From Gammaproteobacteria bacterium (GTDB lineage Bacteria > Pseudomonadota > Gammaproteobacteria > GCA-001735895): DNA of 9,052 nt. The notes beneath the pieces are model-generated. The model made no database searches. It saw only the letters and a program-made list of their open reading frames with translations, and had not been told where the DNA came from. Position 1 is the stretch's first letter. The number at the start of each line of letters is the position of its first letter. Shown piece by piece: positions 1-7,076 of this stretch. The position numbers and the translations under genes are program-made. The stretch is from assembly GCA_003645435.1 (NCBI GenBank), contig QNFD01000090.1, forward strand, positions 1 through 9,052, given 5' to 3'.

Positions 1-674
1 CCTATGATGAACCCTGGCGCTGGGATTTTGATCTCGACTGGAAGTCGGTGATCGATATCGACAGCGAGGGCTACCATGTACCGATTGGACATCCCGGGTT
101 GTTCGATCTTTGTGGGTCTTCTTACAAAGACGAGGTGCTTGAATCCGGTATCGGTAGATCATACGGTAGTTTCAAGGATCGAAAGGCGAAAACGCCGCTG
201 GTTAAAAACTACATCGAGTCCCTGCCGGAATCAAACTATTTGCCAGCGTCACATCGGCATCTGTGGATTTACTGGGGTCTGTTCCCCGGAATCGTGATCA
301 CCCTGTTTCCCGACATGATAGAGGTTTACCAGGTTTATCCGACGGGTTACCAAAAGAGTGTGATGGCCGGATCCTGTTATGCGTTGCCCGATGCCCGACC
401 AGAAATGGAGACCGCGCGTCAGTACAACCGTGAAATCAACATGGATGTTGGCGATGAAGACGTGCAACTGGTGAAATGGGCCGCGGAAGGCCAGCGTTCC
501 AGTGCTTTCGAAGAAGTTTTGCTGTCCGATCTCGAACTCGGTATTTGCGCCTTTCAGAATCGTTTACGTGAAATCATCCCTGTGGTTTCTCTGGATCGGG
601 CGCCGGAAACCGGAAGCCTGAAAGCAGTCAATCAAAAAATGATCAAAAAGCGCAACTTGATTAGCGCTGCCTAA
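1..674 (+). CDS. Rieske non-heme iron oxygenase, alpha (catalytic) subunit, C-terminal part
   Basis: This is the catalytic domain of a ring-hydroxylating or N-demethylating Rieske oxygenase. The reading frame is open from base 3, before the first ATG at 48, so the gene begins left of the window and the N-terminal Rieske [2Fe-2S] domain is not visible. The mononuclear iron site is clear: the motif EGYHVPIGHPGL places the two His ligands at codons 75-77 and 90-92, preceded by a Glu at the position of the acidic residue that bridges to the Rieske cluster. By alignment to dicamba monooxygenase (Asp294 in KED), the third ligand is probably the last Asp of DED at codon 459-461. The usual amphipathic C-terminal helix follows (LSDLELGICAFQNRL). 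The stop codon abuts the next start, implying cotranscription with two amine dehydrogenases, which hints at an amine or quaternary-amine substrate rather than an aromatic ring. That is inference. No beta subunit or reductase gene is seen. Confidence 0.88.
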   Translation, partial: YDEPWRWDFDLDWKSVIDIDSEGYHVPIGHPGLFDLCGSSYKDEVLESGIGRSYGSFKDRKAKTPLVKNYIESLPESNYLPASHRHLWIYWGLFPGIVITLFPDMIEVYQVYPTGYQKSVMAGSCYALPDARPEMETARQYNREINMDVGDEDVQLVKWAAEGQRSSAFEEVLLSDLELGICAFQNRLREIIPVVSLDRAPETGSLKAVNQKMIKKRNLISAA

Positions 675-2756
675 ATGCGCGACCCGCGTTTCGATCCTCT
701 ATTCGAGCCACTGGCAATCGGGCCGGTAATCGCACCCAATCGATTTTACCAGGTGCCCCATTGTAGCGGCATGGGTTATCGCCGTCCTCAGATGCTGGCG
801 GCGATGCGTGGTATGAAGGCCGCCGGCGGTTGGGGCGTGGTCTGTACCGAGTACTGCTCTATTCATCCCAGTTCGGATAATATGCCTTTCGCGCACGCGA
901 GCCTGTGGGACAAGGGGGATATCGGCAACCTGCGCCTGATGACCGATGCGGTGCATGAGCAGGGATCTCTCGCCGGGGTTGAACTCTGGTATGGTGGTCG
1001 TTCAAGCGCCAACCTGTACACCCGTCAACCAGCCCTGGGCCCGACCAGTCTGCCCAGCACCGGTGGGGCTGGTATGCCGGTTCAAAGCCAGGCGATGACG
1101 CTCGACGACATCAGTACCCTCAAAGGCTGGTACCAGGCCGCGGCGCGCCGGGCGCTGGAAGCGAATTTTGATATCGTCTATGTGTATGCTAATCATGAGT
1201 ACCTGTTACATGATTTTCTCTCACCAAAAATGAATACCCGTACCGATGAGTATGGCGGTTCTCCAGAAAATCGGGTCCGGCTGGTACGGGAGATAATCGA
1301 GCAGACACTCGAAACCGTCGGTCATCGCAGCGCCGTGGCAGTACGCTATTCGTTGCCTCCCGAGGGTGTTGCCGATGATGACGGATTGGCCGAAATGTTC
1401 CAAATTATCGCAGAGCTCCCCGATCTCTGGGATATTACGGTGAGTGATTACAGCCTGGAAATGGGCAGTTCGAAGTTTGTTAAAGAGGCGTCCAACCAGG
1501 CGGCCGTGGCAAAGATCAAGTCGATGACCAGCAAACCCGTGGTGAGCGTGGGCCGGTTCACTTCCCCGGATACGATGTTGAGTCAAATTAACAATGGTAT
1601 TCAGGATTTCATAGGCGCCGCGCGCCCGTCGATCGCGGATCCTTTCCTGCCGCAGAAAATCAATACGGGTCGACTCGACGATATCCGTGAATGCATCGGA
1701 TGTAACGTTTGCTATGCGTACGATTCGCTGGGATCACCACTGCGCTGTACCCAAAATCCGACCATGGGCGAAGAGTGGCGCCGCGGCTGGCATGCCGATC
1801 GGGTGCCGGGAAAGCATGCAAATGAATCGGTGCTGGTGATTGGCGCCGGTCCGGCAGGCCTCGAAGCTGCCTGTACGCTGGGGCAGAGGGGTTACCCGGT
1901 GATTCTGGCTGAAGCCGGGAAGACCCTGGGGGGGCGGGTAACACTTGAGAGTCAGTTGCCCGGGCTATCTGAATGGGCAAGAGTACGCGACTGGCGTATT
2001 GGTCAAATAACAAGGATGCCAAACGTCGAGGTCTATCCCGATAACAGACTGGAACCCGAATCCGTATTCGAACTTGAAGCGCGGCATATCATCGTCGCCA
2101 CGGGTTCGAACTGGCGTAGCGATGGTGTCGGTCGATGGCGGCAGACTGCCTTCGAGGGTTACGATCAGGATTCCGTTATATCGGTTGATAGAATCCTCGC
2201 CGGCGAAGTGCCGCGGGGTAGCGTGATCATTTATGACGATGACCATTATTACCTGGGTAGTGCGATCGCGCTGAAACTGCGCGGCCTGGATATTGCCGTG
2301 ACAATCGTTACCCCTGAAGCCAGGGTAGGTGGCTGGAGCTATCATACCGAAGAGCAGCATGGGACCCTGAAAGCCTTGCATAAAGCCGGCGTCAAGCTTG
2401 TCACCGATAAGGGACTTGTGTCCTGGGATGGCTCAAAAGCGACCCTCGAATGTATTTTTAGCGGCATAGCATCCAGCATTGAAGCCGATTTCCTGATACC
2501 GCTAACTGCACGCCTGCCGGATGATGCATTATTGTCGGCCGTTAGATCGCAGCGGCAACAATTTCTATCCGGTGGTGGAAAATCGATCCGGGGGATTGGT
2601 GACATGATGTCTCCCGGTATAATCGCCGCGGCGGTTTATTCCGGGCACAAGGCCGCGCGTGAGCTGGGCACCGGCGAAGCCGAAATCAATATCGCCGACG
2701 ATTTTGCGCCGCGCGATACATTATTTATAAACACATACTCACAATCTGGAAACTGA
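675..2756 (+). CDS. Trimethylamine/histamine dehydrogenase-like iron-sulfur flavoprotein, paralog 1
   Basis: A 693-residue amine dehydrogenase: an N-terminal FMN-binding TIM barrel (Old Yellow Enzyme fold, about 1-330), a [4Fe-4S] segment and C-terminal FAD/ADP-binding-like domains (about 385-680). The N-terminus is collinear with mature trimethylamine dehydrogenase (TMADH), which supports the start directly after the upstream stop. Cys30 in NRFYQVPHC matches the residue that forms 6-S-cysteinyl-FMN. Cys340, Cys343, Cys346 and Cys358 are the cluster ligands. Tyr171 and His174 match the catalytic Tyr169/His172. GAGPAG at 390-395 is the dinucleotide motif. In the substrate pocket, Tyr60 is kept, TMADH Trp264 becomes Tyr259, the triad Asp267 becomes Glu262 (gapped loop, less certain), and Trp355 becomes Asp350. 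Asp at that site is reported for histamine dehydrogenase. Arg436 replaces Tyr442, the ETF contact. Oxidative deamination or dealkylation of an amine is likely; the substrate is unknown. A dienoyl-CoA reductase role is unlikely because the flavin-linking Cys is present. Confidence 0.9.
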   Translation: MRDPRFDPLFEPLAIGPVIAPNRFYQVPHCSGMGYRRPQMLAAMRGMKAAGGWGVVCTEYCSIHPSSDNMPFAHASLWDKGDIGNLRLMTDAVHEQGSLAGVELWYGGRSSANLYTRQPALGPTSLPSTGGAGMPVQSQAMTLDDISTLKGWYQAAARRALEANFDIVYVYANHEYLLHDFLSPKMNTRTDEYGGSPENRVRLVREIIEQTLETVGHRSAVAVRYSLPPEGVADDDGLAEMFQIIAELPDLWDITVSDYSLEMGSSKFVKEASNQAAVAKIKSMTSKPVVSVGRFTSPDTMLSQINNGIQDFIGAARPSIADPFLPQKINTGRLDDIRECIGCNVCYAYDSLGSPLRCTQNPTMGEEWRRGWHADRVPGKHANESVLVIGAGPAGLEAACTLGQRGYPVILAEAGKTLGGRVTLESQLPGLSEWARVRDWRIGQITRMPNVEVYPDNRLEPESVFELEARHIIVATGSNWRSDGVGRWRQTAFEGYDQDSVISVDRILAGEVPRGSVIIYDDDHYYLGSAIALKLRGLDIAVTIVTPEARVGGWSYHTEEQHGTLKALHKAGVKLVTDKGLVSWDGSKATLECIFSGIASSIEADFLIPLTARLPDDALLSAVRSQRQQFLSGGGKSIRGIGDMMSPGIIAAAVYSGHKAARELGTGEAEINIADDFAPRDTLFINTYSQSGN

Positions 2757-2759
2757 TCG

Positions 2760-4814
2760 ATGAGCCGTGATCCCAAGTACGATATTTTATTCGAGCCTGT
2801 TCAAATAGGCCCGGTTGTTAGCAAAAACCGTTTTTACCAGGTACCGCATTGTAATGGGCTGGGTCACAGCAGGCCACGCGCCGAGGCAGCTAATCGGCGC
2901 ATAAAAGCCGAGGGTGGCTGGGGCGTGGTTTGTACCCAGGAAGTAGAGATTCATCCCAGCTCTGAATATACCCCCTCTTTTGAAGGCCGGCTCTGGGATG
3001 ATCGAGATATACCGGCGCATCGTTTGATGACCGATGCCGTGCACGAACATGGCGCGCTCGCGGGTATCGAGCTGGCTTACAACGCCAGCCATGCGGTTAA
3101 TTTATACAGTCGTATCGCACCAATGTCGCCAAGCGCACATGTCGTCGACAACAAATATCCGATTCAGGCGCGCGCCATGACGCGTAAGGATATTCGTAAT
3201 TTAAGGCAGTGGCATGTGGATGCGGCGAGGCACTCGAAGGCGGCTGGTTATGACATTATTTATGTTTATGTCGGGCACAATCTGAGCATTCTGCAGCATT
3301 TTCTCAAACCACAATATAATCAACGCAGCGATGAGTATGGCGGATCACTGGAGAATCGAGCACGCCTGATTCGTGAAATACTGATCGATACCAAAGAAGC
3401 GGTCGGCGATGACTGTGCGGTAGCGATTCGTTTTGCGGTGGATGAGTTGCGTGGCCCGGATGGCCTGCAGGCCGAATGCGAGGGGCGCGATGTGATCGGA
3501 ATGCTCGCCGAACTACCCGATTTGTGGGACGTCAATATCAGTGCCTGGGACAACGATTCGGCAACTGCTCGCTTCGAACCGATGGAGGGATTCCAGGAAC
3601 CCTATACCGCGTTTGTCAAATCACTCACCAGCAAGCCGGTTGTGGGCGTTGGTCGCTTTACTTCGGCAGACGCGATGGTTTCACAGATTAAACGCGGTGT
3701 GCTGGATTTGATTGGTGCTGCCAGGCCTTCGATAGCCGATCCGTTTTTACCGGGTAAGATTGATGAGGGCCGCCTCGAGGATATTAGAGAGTGCATCGGT
3801 TGTAATATCTGTGTCGCGCAGGACATGGTGTCGGGCCCAATTCGTTGCACGCAAAATCCGACCCAGGGTGAAGAATGGAAGCGTGACTGGCACCCCGAGT
3901 CTATTGAAACCGCCGCCAGCGACGATGCGGTACTGGTGGTAGGGGCAGGACCCGCCGGTCTTGAATGTGCGATGCAACTGGCCAATCGCGGCTACCCGGT
4001 GACGCTTGCCGAGGCGGGGGACAGCCTCGGTGGCCGCGTAACACTCGAAAGTCAGCTTCCCGGCCTCGCGAGCTATGCGCGTGTGCGTGATTACCGGGAG
4101 TCGCAATTGACAGCTAAAACCAATGTGCAGATATATAAAGGCAATAAACTGTCCGCCGAAGATATCCTCGAACTTGAAATACCGCATGTAATCATCGCTA
4201 CCGGCTCAAGCTGGCGCACCGATGGTGTCGGGCGCCAGCACGCCTTCAAAATAGAGGGCATAGATTCGGTAAAGGTGCTCACAGCCGATGATATTCTAGC
4301 TGGCAGCGAAGCACAGGGACGAGTATTGATTTACGATGATGACCACTATTACATGGGTGGTACAATCGCCGAGCTGTGCCGTCAGCAGGGGCTTGAAGTC
4401 TGTCTGCTAACGCCCGACTCAAAGGTTTCGAGCTGGACCGAGAATACCCTCGAGCAGGAAAAAATCCAGGCACGTCTGCTGTCGCTAGGGGTCGAAATAA
4501 TTGTTTCGCATGAAATATCAAACCTGTCCATCGGCGTGGCGAAACTTGCCAACGTCTATGACGAGAACCAGAATCGGGAAGTCGAATTCGATAGCCTGAT
4601 TTTGCTGACCAGCAGGCAAAGCAACGACGATGTGTACCAGGCACTGTTAGAGCATGAAGATCGTTTCAAGACTCTCGAGAACATCGGTGATTGCAAGGCA
4701 CCGGGCACGGTGGCGGCAGCGGTTTACGACGGTCATTTAAGCGCGCGCAATCTCGAGTCCACGATTGATTATTATGAGCCCCTGTTCAGGCGTGAAATGC
4801 CCGGGCTGGATTAA
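2760..4814 (+). CDS. Trimethylamine/histamine dehydrogenase-like iron-sulfur flavoprotein, paralog 2
   Basis: A 684-residue paralog of the preceding gene with the same architecture, starting three bases after its stop; a weak TGGA lies about nine bases upstream of the ATG. Cys31 (NRFYQVPHC) is the expected 6-S-cysteinyl-FMN attachment. Cys345, Cys348, Cys351 and Cys363 ligate the [4Fe-4S] cluster. Tyr170, His173 and Asp266 complete the catalytic triad of trimethylamine dehydrogenase. GAGPAG marks the ADP/FAD-type Rossmann domain. The pocket differs from paralog 1: TMADH Tyr60 is replaced by Glu61 (next to Gln60), Trp264 is kept as Trp263, and Trp355 becomes Asp355. Histamine dehydrogenase has Gln, Trp and Asp at these three places, so this paralog resembles it most. 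The ETF-contact Tyr442 is again Arg. A polar or cationic primary amine is a reasonable substrate class, but histamine itself is not proven. The stretch DDDHYY near 527, without GxGxxG, suggests no functional NAD(P)H site there, as in TMADH. Confidence 0.9.
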   Translation: MSRDPKYDILFEPVQIGPVVSKNRFYQVPHCNGLGHSRPRAEAANRRIKAEGGWGVVCTQEVEIHPSSEYTPSFEGRLWDDRDIPAHRLMTDAVHEHGALAGIELAYNASHAVNLYSRIAPMSPSAHVVDNKYPIQARAMTRKDIRNLRQWHVDAARHSKAAGYDIIYVYVGHNLSILQHFLKPQYNQRSDEYGGSLENRARLIREILIDTKEAVGDDCAVAIRFAVDELRGPDGLQAECEGRDVIGMLAELPDLWDVNISAWDNDSATARFEPMEGFQEPYTAFVKSLTSKPVVGVGRFTSADAMVSQIKRGVLDLIGAARPSIADPFLPGKIDEGRLEDIRECIGCNICVAQDMVSGPIRCTQNPTQGEEWKRDWHPESIETAASDDAVLVVGAGPAGLECAMQLANRGYPVTLAEAGDSLGGRVTLESQLPGLASYARVRDYRESQLTAKTNVQIYKGNKLSAEDILELEIPHVIIATGSSWRTDGVGRQHAFKIEGIDSVKVLTADDILAGSEAQGRVLIYDDDHYYMGGTIAELCRQQGLEVCLLTPDSKVSSWTENTLEQEKIQARLLSLGVEIIVSHEISNLSIGVAKLANVYDENQNREVEFDSLILLTSRQSNDDVYQALLEHEDRFKTLENIGDCKAPGTVAAAVYDGHLSARNLESTIDYYEPLFRREMPGLD

Positions 4815-4950
4815 ACCGCATAAAAAAGGGCTAAGCCGGGGGAGGTATAGCCTGTCCGCCAGTTCGGTATAAGGCTAGACACGATAAACCAGTCTGCCTC
4901 TTCGGCACTCATAAATTACTCTCTAAAAATGCTGGATTTAGCCGCGACAT
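4815..4950. other. Intergenic gap between amine dehydrogenase and acyl-CoA synthetase genes
   Basis: This 136-base gap breaks the tight packing of the preceding three genes, so the synthetase may have its own promoter. A poor sigma-70-like pair can be drawn (TTCGGC at 4901-4906, 17 bases, TAAAAA at 4924-4929), but neither box is convincing. A five-base-pair stem (GGCTA 4829-4833 with TAGCC 4848-4852) has a T-run only in the minus-strand sense. No Shine-Dalgarno sequence precedes the ATG at 4951. No ORF, RNA gene or repeat is recognised. Confidence 0.4.
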
Positions 4951-7071
4951 ATGTCAGAATCTGCCGACTCTAATCCACATTTCTATGCCATGCCACACTG
5001 GTTAGCACCGCTCCTTTCCCCGCGCTCAATCGCGATCGTCGGGGCCTCCGAAAATGAAGGCAGCCTGGCCGCAATTACCCACCGGCAACTCGTCGACCGC
5101 GGTTTCAGGGGTGATATTTTTTCGGTGAATCCGAAATACGATAACTTGCACGGCAACACCTGCTATGCATCCTTGCCCGAGTTGCCGGCGGTACCCGACC
5201 TCGTGGTATTAGCAATTAGCGGCCTGGTGCTGGAAAAATGTTTTTACCAGGCTATCGAACTAAAGGTTGGCGGTATGGTTATATACGCGGCGAACTATGT
5301 AGAGAATGACACCAGGCCCAGGTTAACCGAGCGTCTCAAACACAGGGCTGTCGAGGCTGGTATCCCGGTATGTGGTGGTAACTCGATGGGTTTTTACAAC
5401 TACGACGATAAGATTTTTGTGAGTTTTGACAGTCCGCCGGACGGGAGGCCGAAAGGGAACATCGGGCTGATCTTGCATTCGGGCTCCGGCATGACTTATC
5501 TCGCCAATAACGATGCCCGATTTTGCTTCAATTACGTGATCGCGAGTGCACAGGAAACCAACGCCACGGTAGGCGACTATATGGATTACCTGCTCGATCA
5601 ATCCAGTACGAGGGTAATCGCGATTTTGCTCGAAGCGGTACGCGATGTGCCCACCTTTGTCGCCGCGCTCAAAAAAGCGCGTGCGAAGGCGATTCCAGTC
5701 GTGATAACAAGGCTGGGCCGGACCGAGAAATCGGCACAGCTGGCGATGAGTCATTCTGGCGCTATTGTTGGAAATCACGAGGCTTTCGTTGCGGTCTGCG
5801 AGCGCTATGGTGTAATTCTCTGCAATGACGCCGATGAAATGATTGTTACCGCGATGCTGTTTGGCGCCGGCTTCCGGGTCTCTGCGGGCGGGCTCGCCAG
5901 CATGCTCGATTCTGGCGGCATGCGCGAGCAAATGATCGATCTGGCAGAAGATCATGGTGTCGAGTTTGCACAAATCTCTACGGTCACCACCGACCTACTT
6001 CGGAAAAATCTGGAAACCGGCCTCGAGGCGGTCAACCCGATGGATGGCATGGGCGCGCTGGGGCGCGATACCGGCAAGGTATACCTGGAATGCGGTAAGG
6101 CCCTGCTTGATGATGCCGATACCGGCTTACTCAGTTTTGAATTCGAATTTCGTGACGGATTTTCGCATTACCCCGAATTATTTGGCGTGGTGAGAGAGCT
6201 GGCACGGCAATACGACAAGCCTGTACTATTGTTGAACAGCTGCAGTTTTACCAATATTAGCGATACCGCCGCGGAATTGACCCAGCAGGGGATTCCAGTA
6301 ATCAATGGTATCGATGTCGCGTTGCGTTCTATTCGAAACCTGGTTGGATTTAATCCCGAAGCTGGAAATTCAGGCGCACACCCCGAAACTGGATTTGACT
6401 CGATATTAATTAGCAAATGGGCCGGCACATTGAAGTCGCTCACCTCCTGTGACGAAATAACATCGCTGTCCCTGATGTCGGATTTTGGCTTGCCGGTTGT
6501 TGATCACCGCGTCGCTGACCGCATAGGACAGGTCATCGACGCCGCCGGGTCATTCGGCTATCCGCTGGTCATCAAAACTGCCGAGCCGGAGATAATGCAT
6601 AAATCGGATAGCGGCGGGGTCAAGATCGGTATTCAAAACCAGCAGGGCCTCGAAGCGGCCTACCGGGAATTAGATGCTCGTCTCGGCAAACATGTTGTGG
6701 TGATGCCGATGGTCGAACCAGGGATCGAAGTATCGGTGGGTATGAAAAACGACCCGCAGTATGGACCCCTGGTAATCGTCGCCTGTGGCGGGGTGTTGAT
6801 AGAGTTGTTAAGCGATCGCGCGTTTGCCCTGGCGCCGTTTGACCGCATCGAGACGAACGCGATGATCGACCAGTTAAAGCTTGCCAGGCTGCTCGATGGC
6901 GTGCGTGGGCAACCTGCTGTTGACCGTAACGCACTGGTCGATTTAATTGTAAGGTTTTCCGAACTGGTCTGTGAATTTACAGAAACAATTGCCGAAATCG
7001 ACCTCAACCCGGTAATTGTGAATCAGTCAGGGTGCACCATCGTTGATGCATTAATAATTCCGAAAGGCTAG
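4951..7071 (+). CDS. ADP-forming (NDP-forming) acyl-CoA synthetase, fused alpha-beta subunits
   Basis: A 706-residue cytoplasmic ligase of the acetyl-CoA synthetase (ADP-forming) / succinyl-CoA synthetase superfamily, which couples CoA thioester formation to ATP and ADP plus phosphate through a phosphohistidine. In order: an N-terminal CoA-binding Rossmann domain (SPRSIAIVGAS at 23-33), the succinyl-CoA-ligase-like domains (about 150-480) and a C-terminal ATP-grasp domain (about 490-706). His268 in SHSGAIVG aligns with the catalytic phosphohistidine of succinyl-CoA synthetase alpha. His550 in HKSDSGGV is the conserved beta-part His, described as a second phosphorylated site in archaeal homologues. 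EIDLNPV near the C-terminus is the usual ATP-grasp metal-site signature. The length fits fused bacterial members such as feruloyl-CoA synthetase FerA and pimeloyl-CoA synthetase. Its carboxylate substrate cannot be read from sequence. Downstream of amine dehydrogenases, an acid derived from the amine-oxidation product is a sensible guess. An alternative start at 4990 is possible but has no better ribosome site. Confidence 0.9.
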   Translation: MSESADSNPHFYAMPHWLAPLLSPRSIAIVGASENEGSLAAITHRQLVDRGFRGDIFSVNPKYDNLHGNTCYASLPELPAVPDLVVLAISGLVLEKCFYQAIELKVGGMVIYAANYVENDTRPRLTERLKHRAVEAGIPVCGGNSMGFYNYDDKIFVSFDSPPDGRPKGNIGLILHSGSGMTYLANNDARFCFNYVIASAQETNATVGDYMDYLLDQSSTRVIAILLEAVRDVPTFVAALKKARAKAIPVVITRLGRTEKSAQLAMSHSGAIVGNHEAFVAVCERYGVILCNDADEMIVTAMLFGAGFRVSAGGLASMLDSGGMREQMIDLAEDHGVEFAQISTVTTDLLRKNLETGLEAVNPMDGMGALGRDTGKVYLECGKALLDDADTGLLSFEFEFRDGFSHYPELFGVVRELARQYDKPVLLLNSCSFTNISDTAAELTQQGIPVINGIDVALRSIRNLVGFNPEAGNSGAHPETGFDSILISKWAGTLKSLTSCDEITSLSLMSDFGLPVVDHRVADRIGQVIDAAGSFGYPLVIKTAEPEIMHKSDSGGVKIGIQNQQGLEAAYRELDARLGKHVVVMPMVEPGIEVSVGMKNDPQYGPLVIVACGGVLIELLSDRAFALAPFDRIETNAMIDQLKLARLLDGVRGQPAVDRNALVDLIVRFSELVCEFTETIAEIDLNPVIVNQSGCTIVDALIIPKG

Positions 7072-7076
7072 CCCGT

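Noticed and set aside
48..674. ATG at 48 as the true start of the Rieske oxygenase gene
   Set aside because: The frame is open to base 3 and already encodes family sequence (DWKSVIDIDSEGYH) across this ATG; the Rieske domain must lie further left, so the gene is truncated by the window.
1965..2381. 138-codon open frame on the minus strand
   Set aside because: It is antisense to the first amine dehydrogenase, whose motifs run through this region, and its translation shows no protein family features.
675..4814. Assignment of the two flavoproteins as dimethylglycine or N-methylproline demethylase, or 2,4-dienoyl-CoA reductase
   Set aside because: As I recall those families, they lack the NRFYQVPHC flavin-linking Cys, and dienoyl-CoA reductase has CxxCxxxC rather than the CxxCxxC spacing seen here.
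4822..4853. Possible rho-independent terminator after the second amine dehydrogenase
   Set aside because: The stem is only five base pairs with a 14-base loop, and the T-run follows it only in the minus-strand sense, where there is no gene to terminate.
4901..4929. Sigma-70-like promoter (TTCGGC, 17 bases, TAAAAA) before the acyl-CoA synthetase gene
   Set aside because: Both hexamers match poorly and such pairs are common in AT-rich gaps; mentioned only in the gap description.
5323..5973. 216-codon open frame on the minus strand
   Set aside because: It lies wholly antisense to the well-supported acyl-CoA synthetase gene and its translation shows no recognisable domain.
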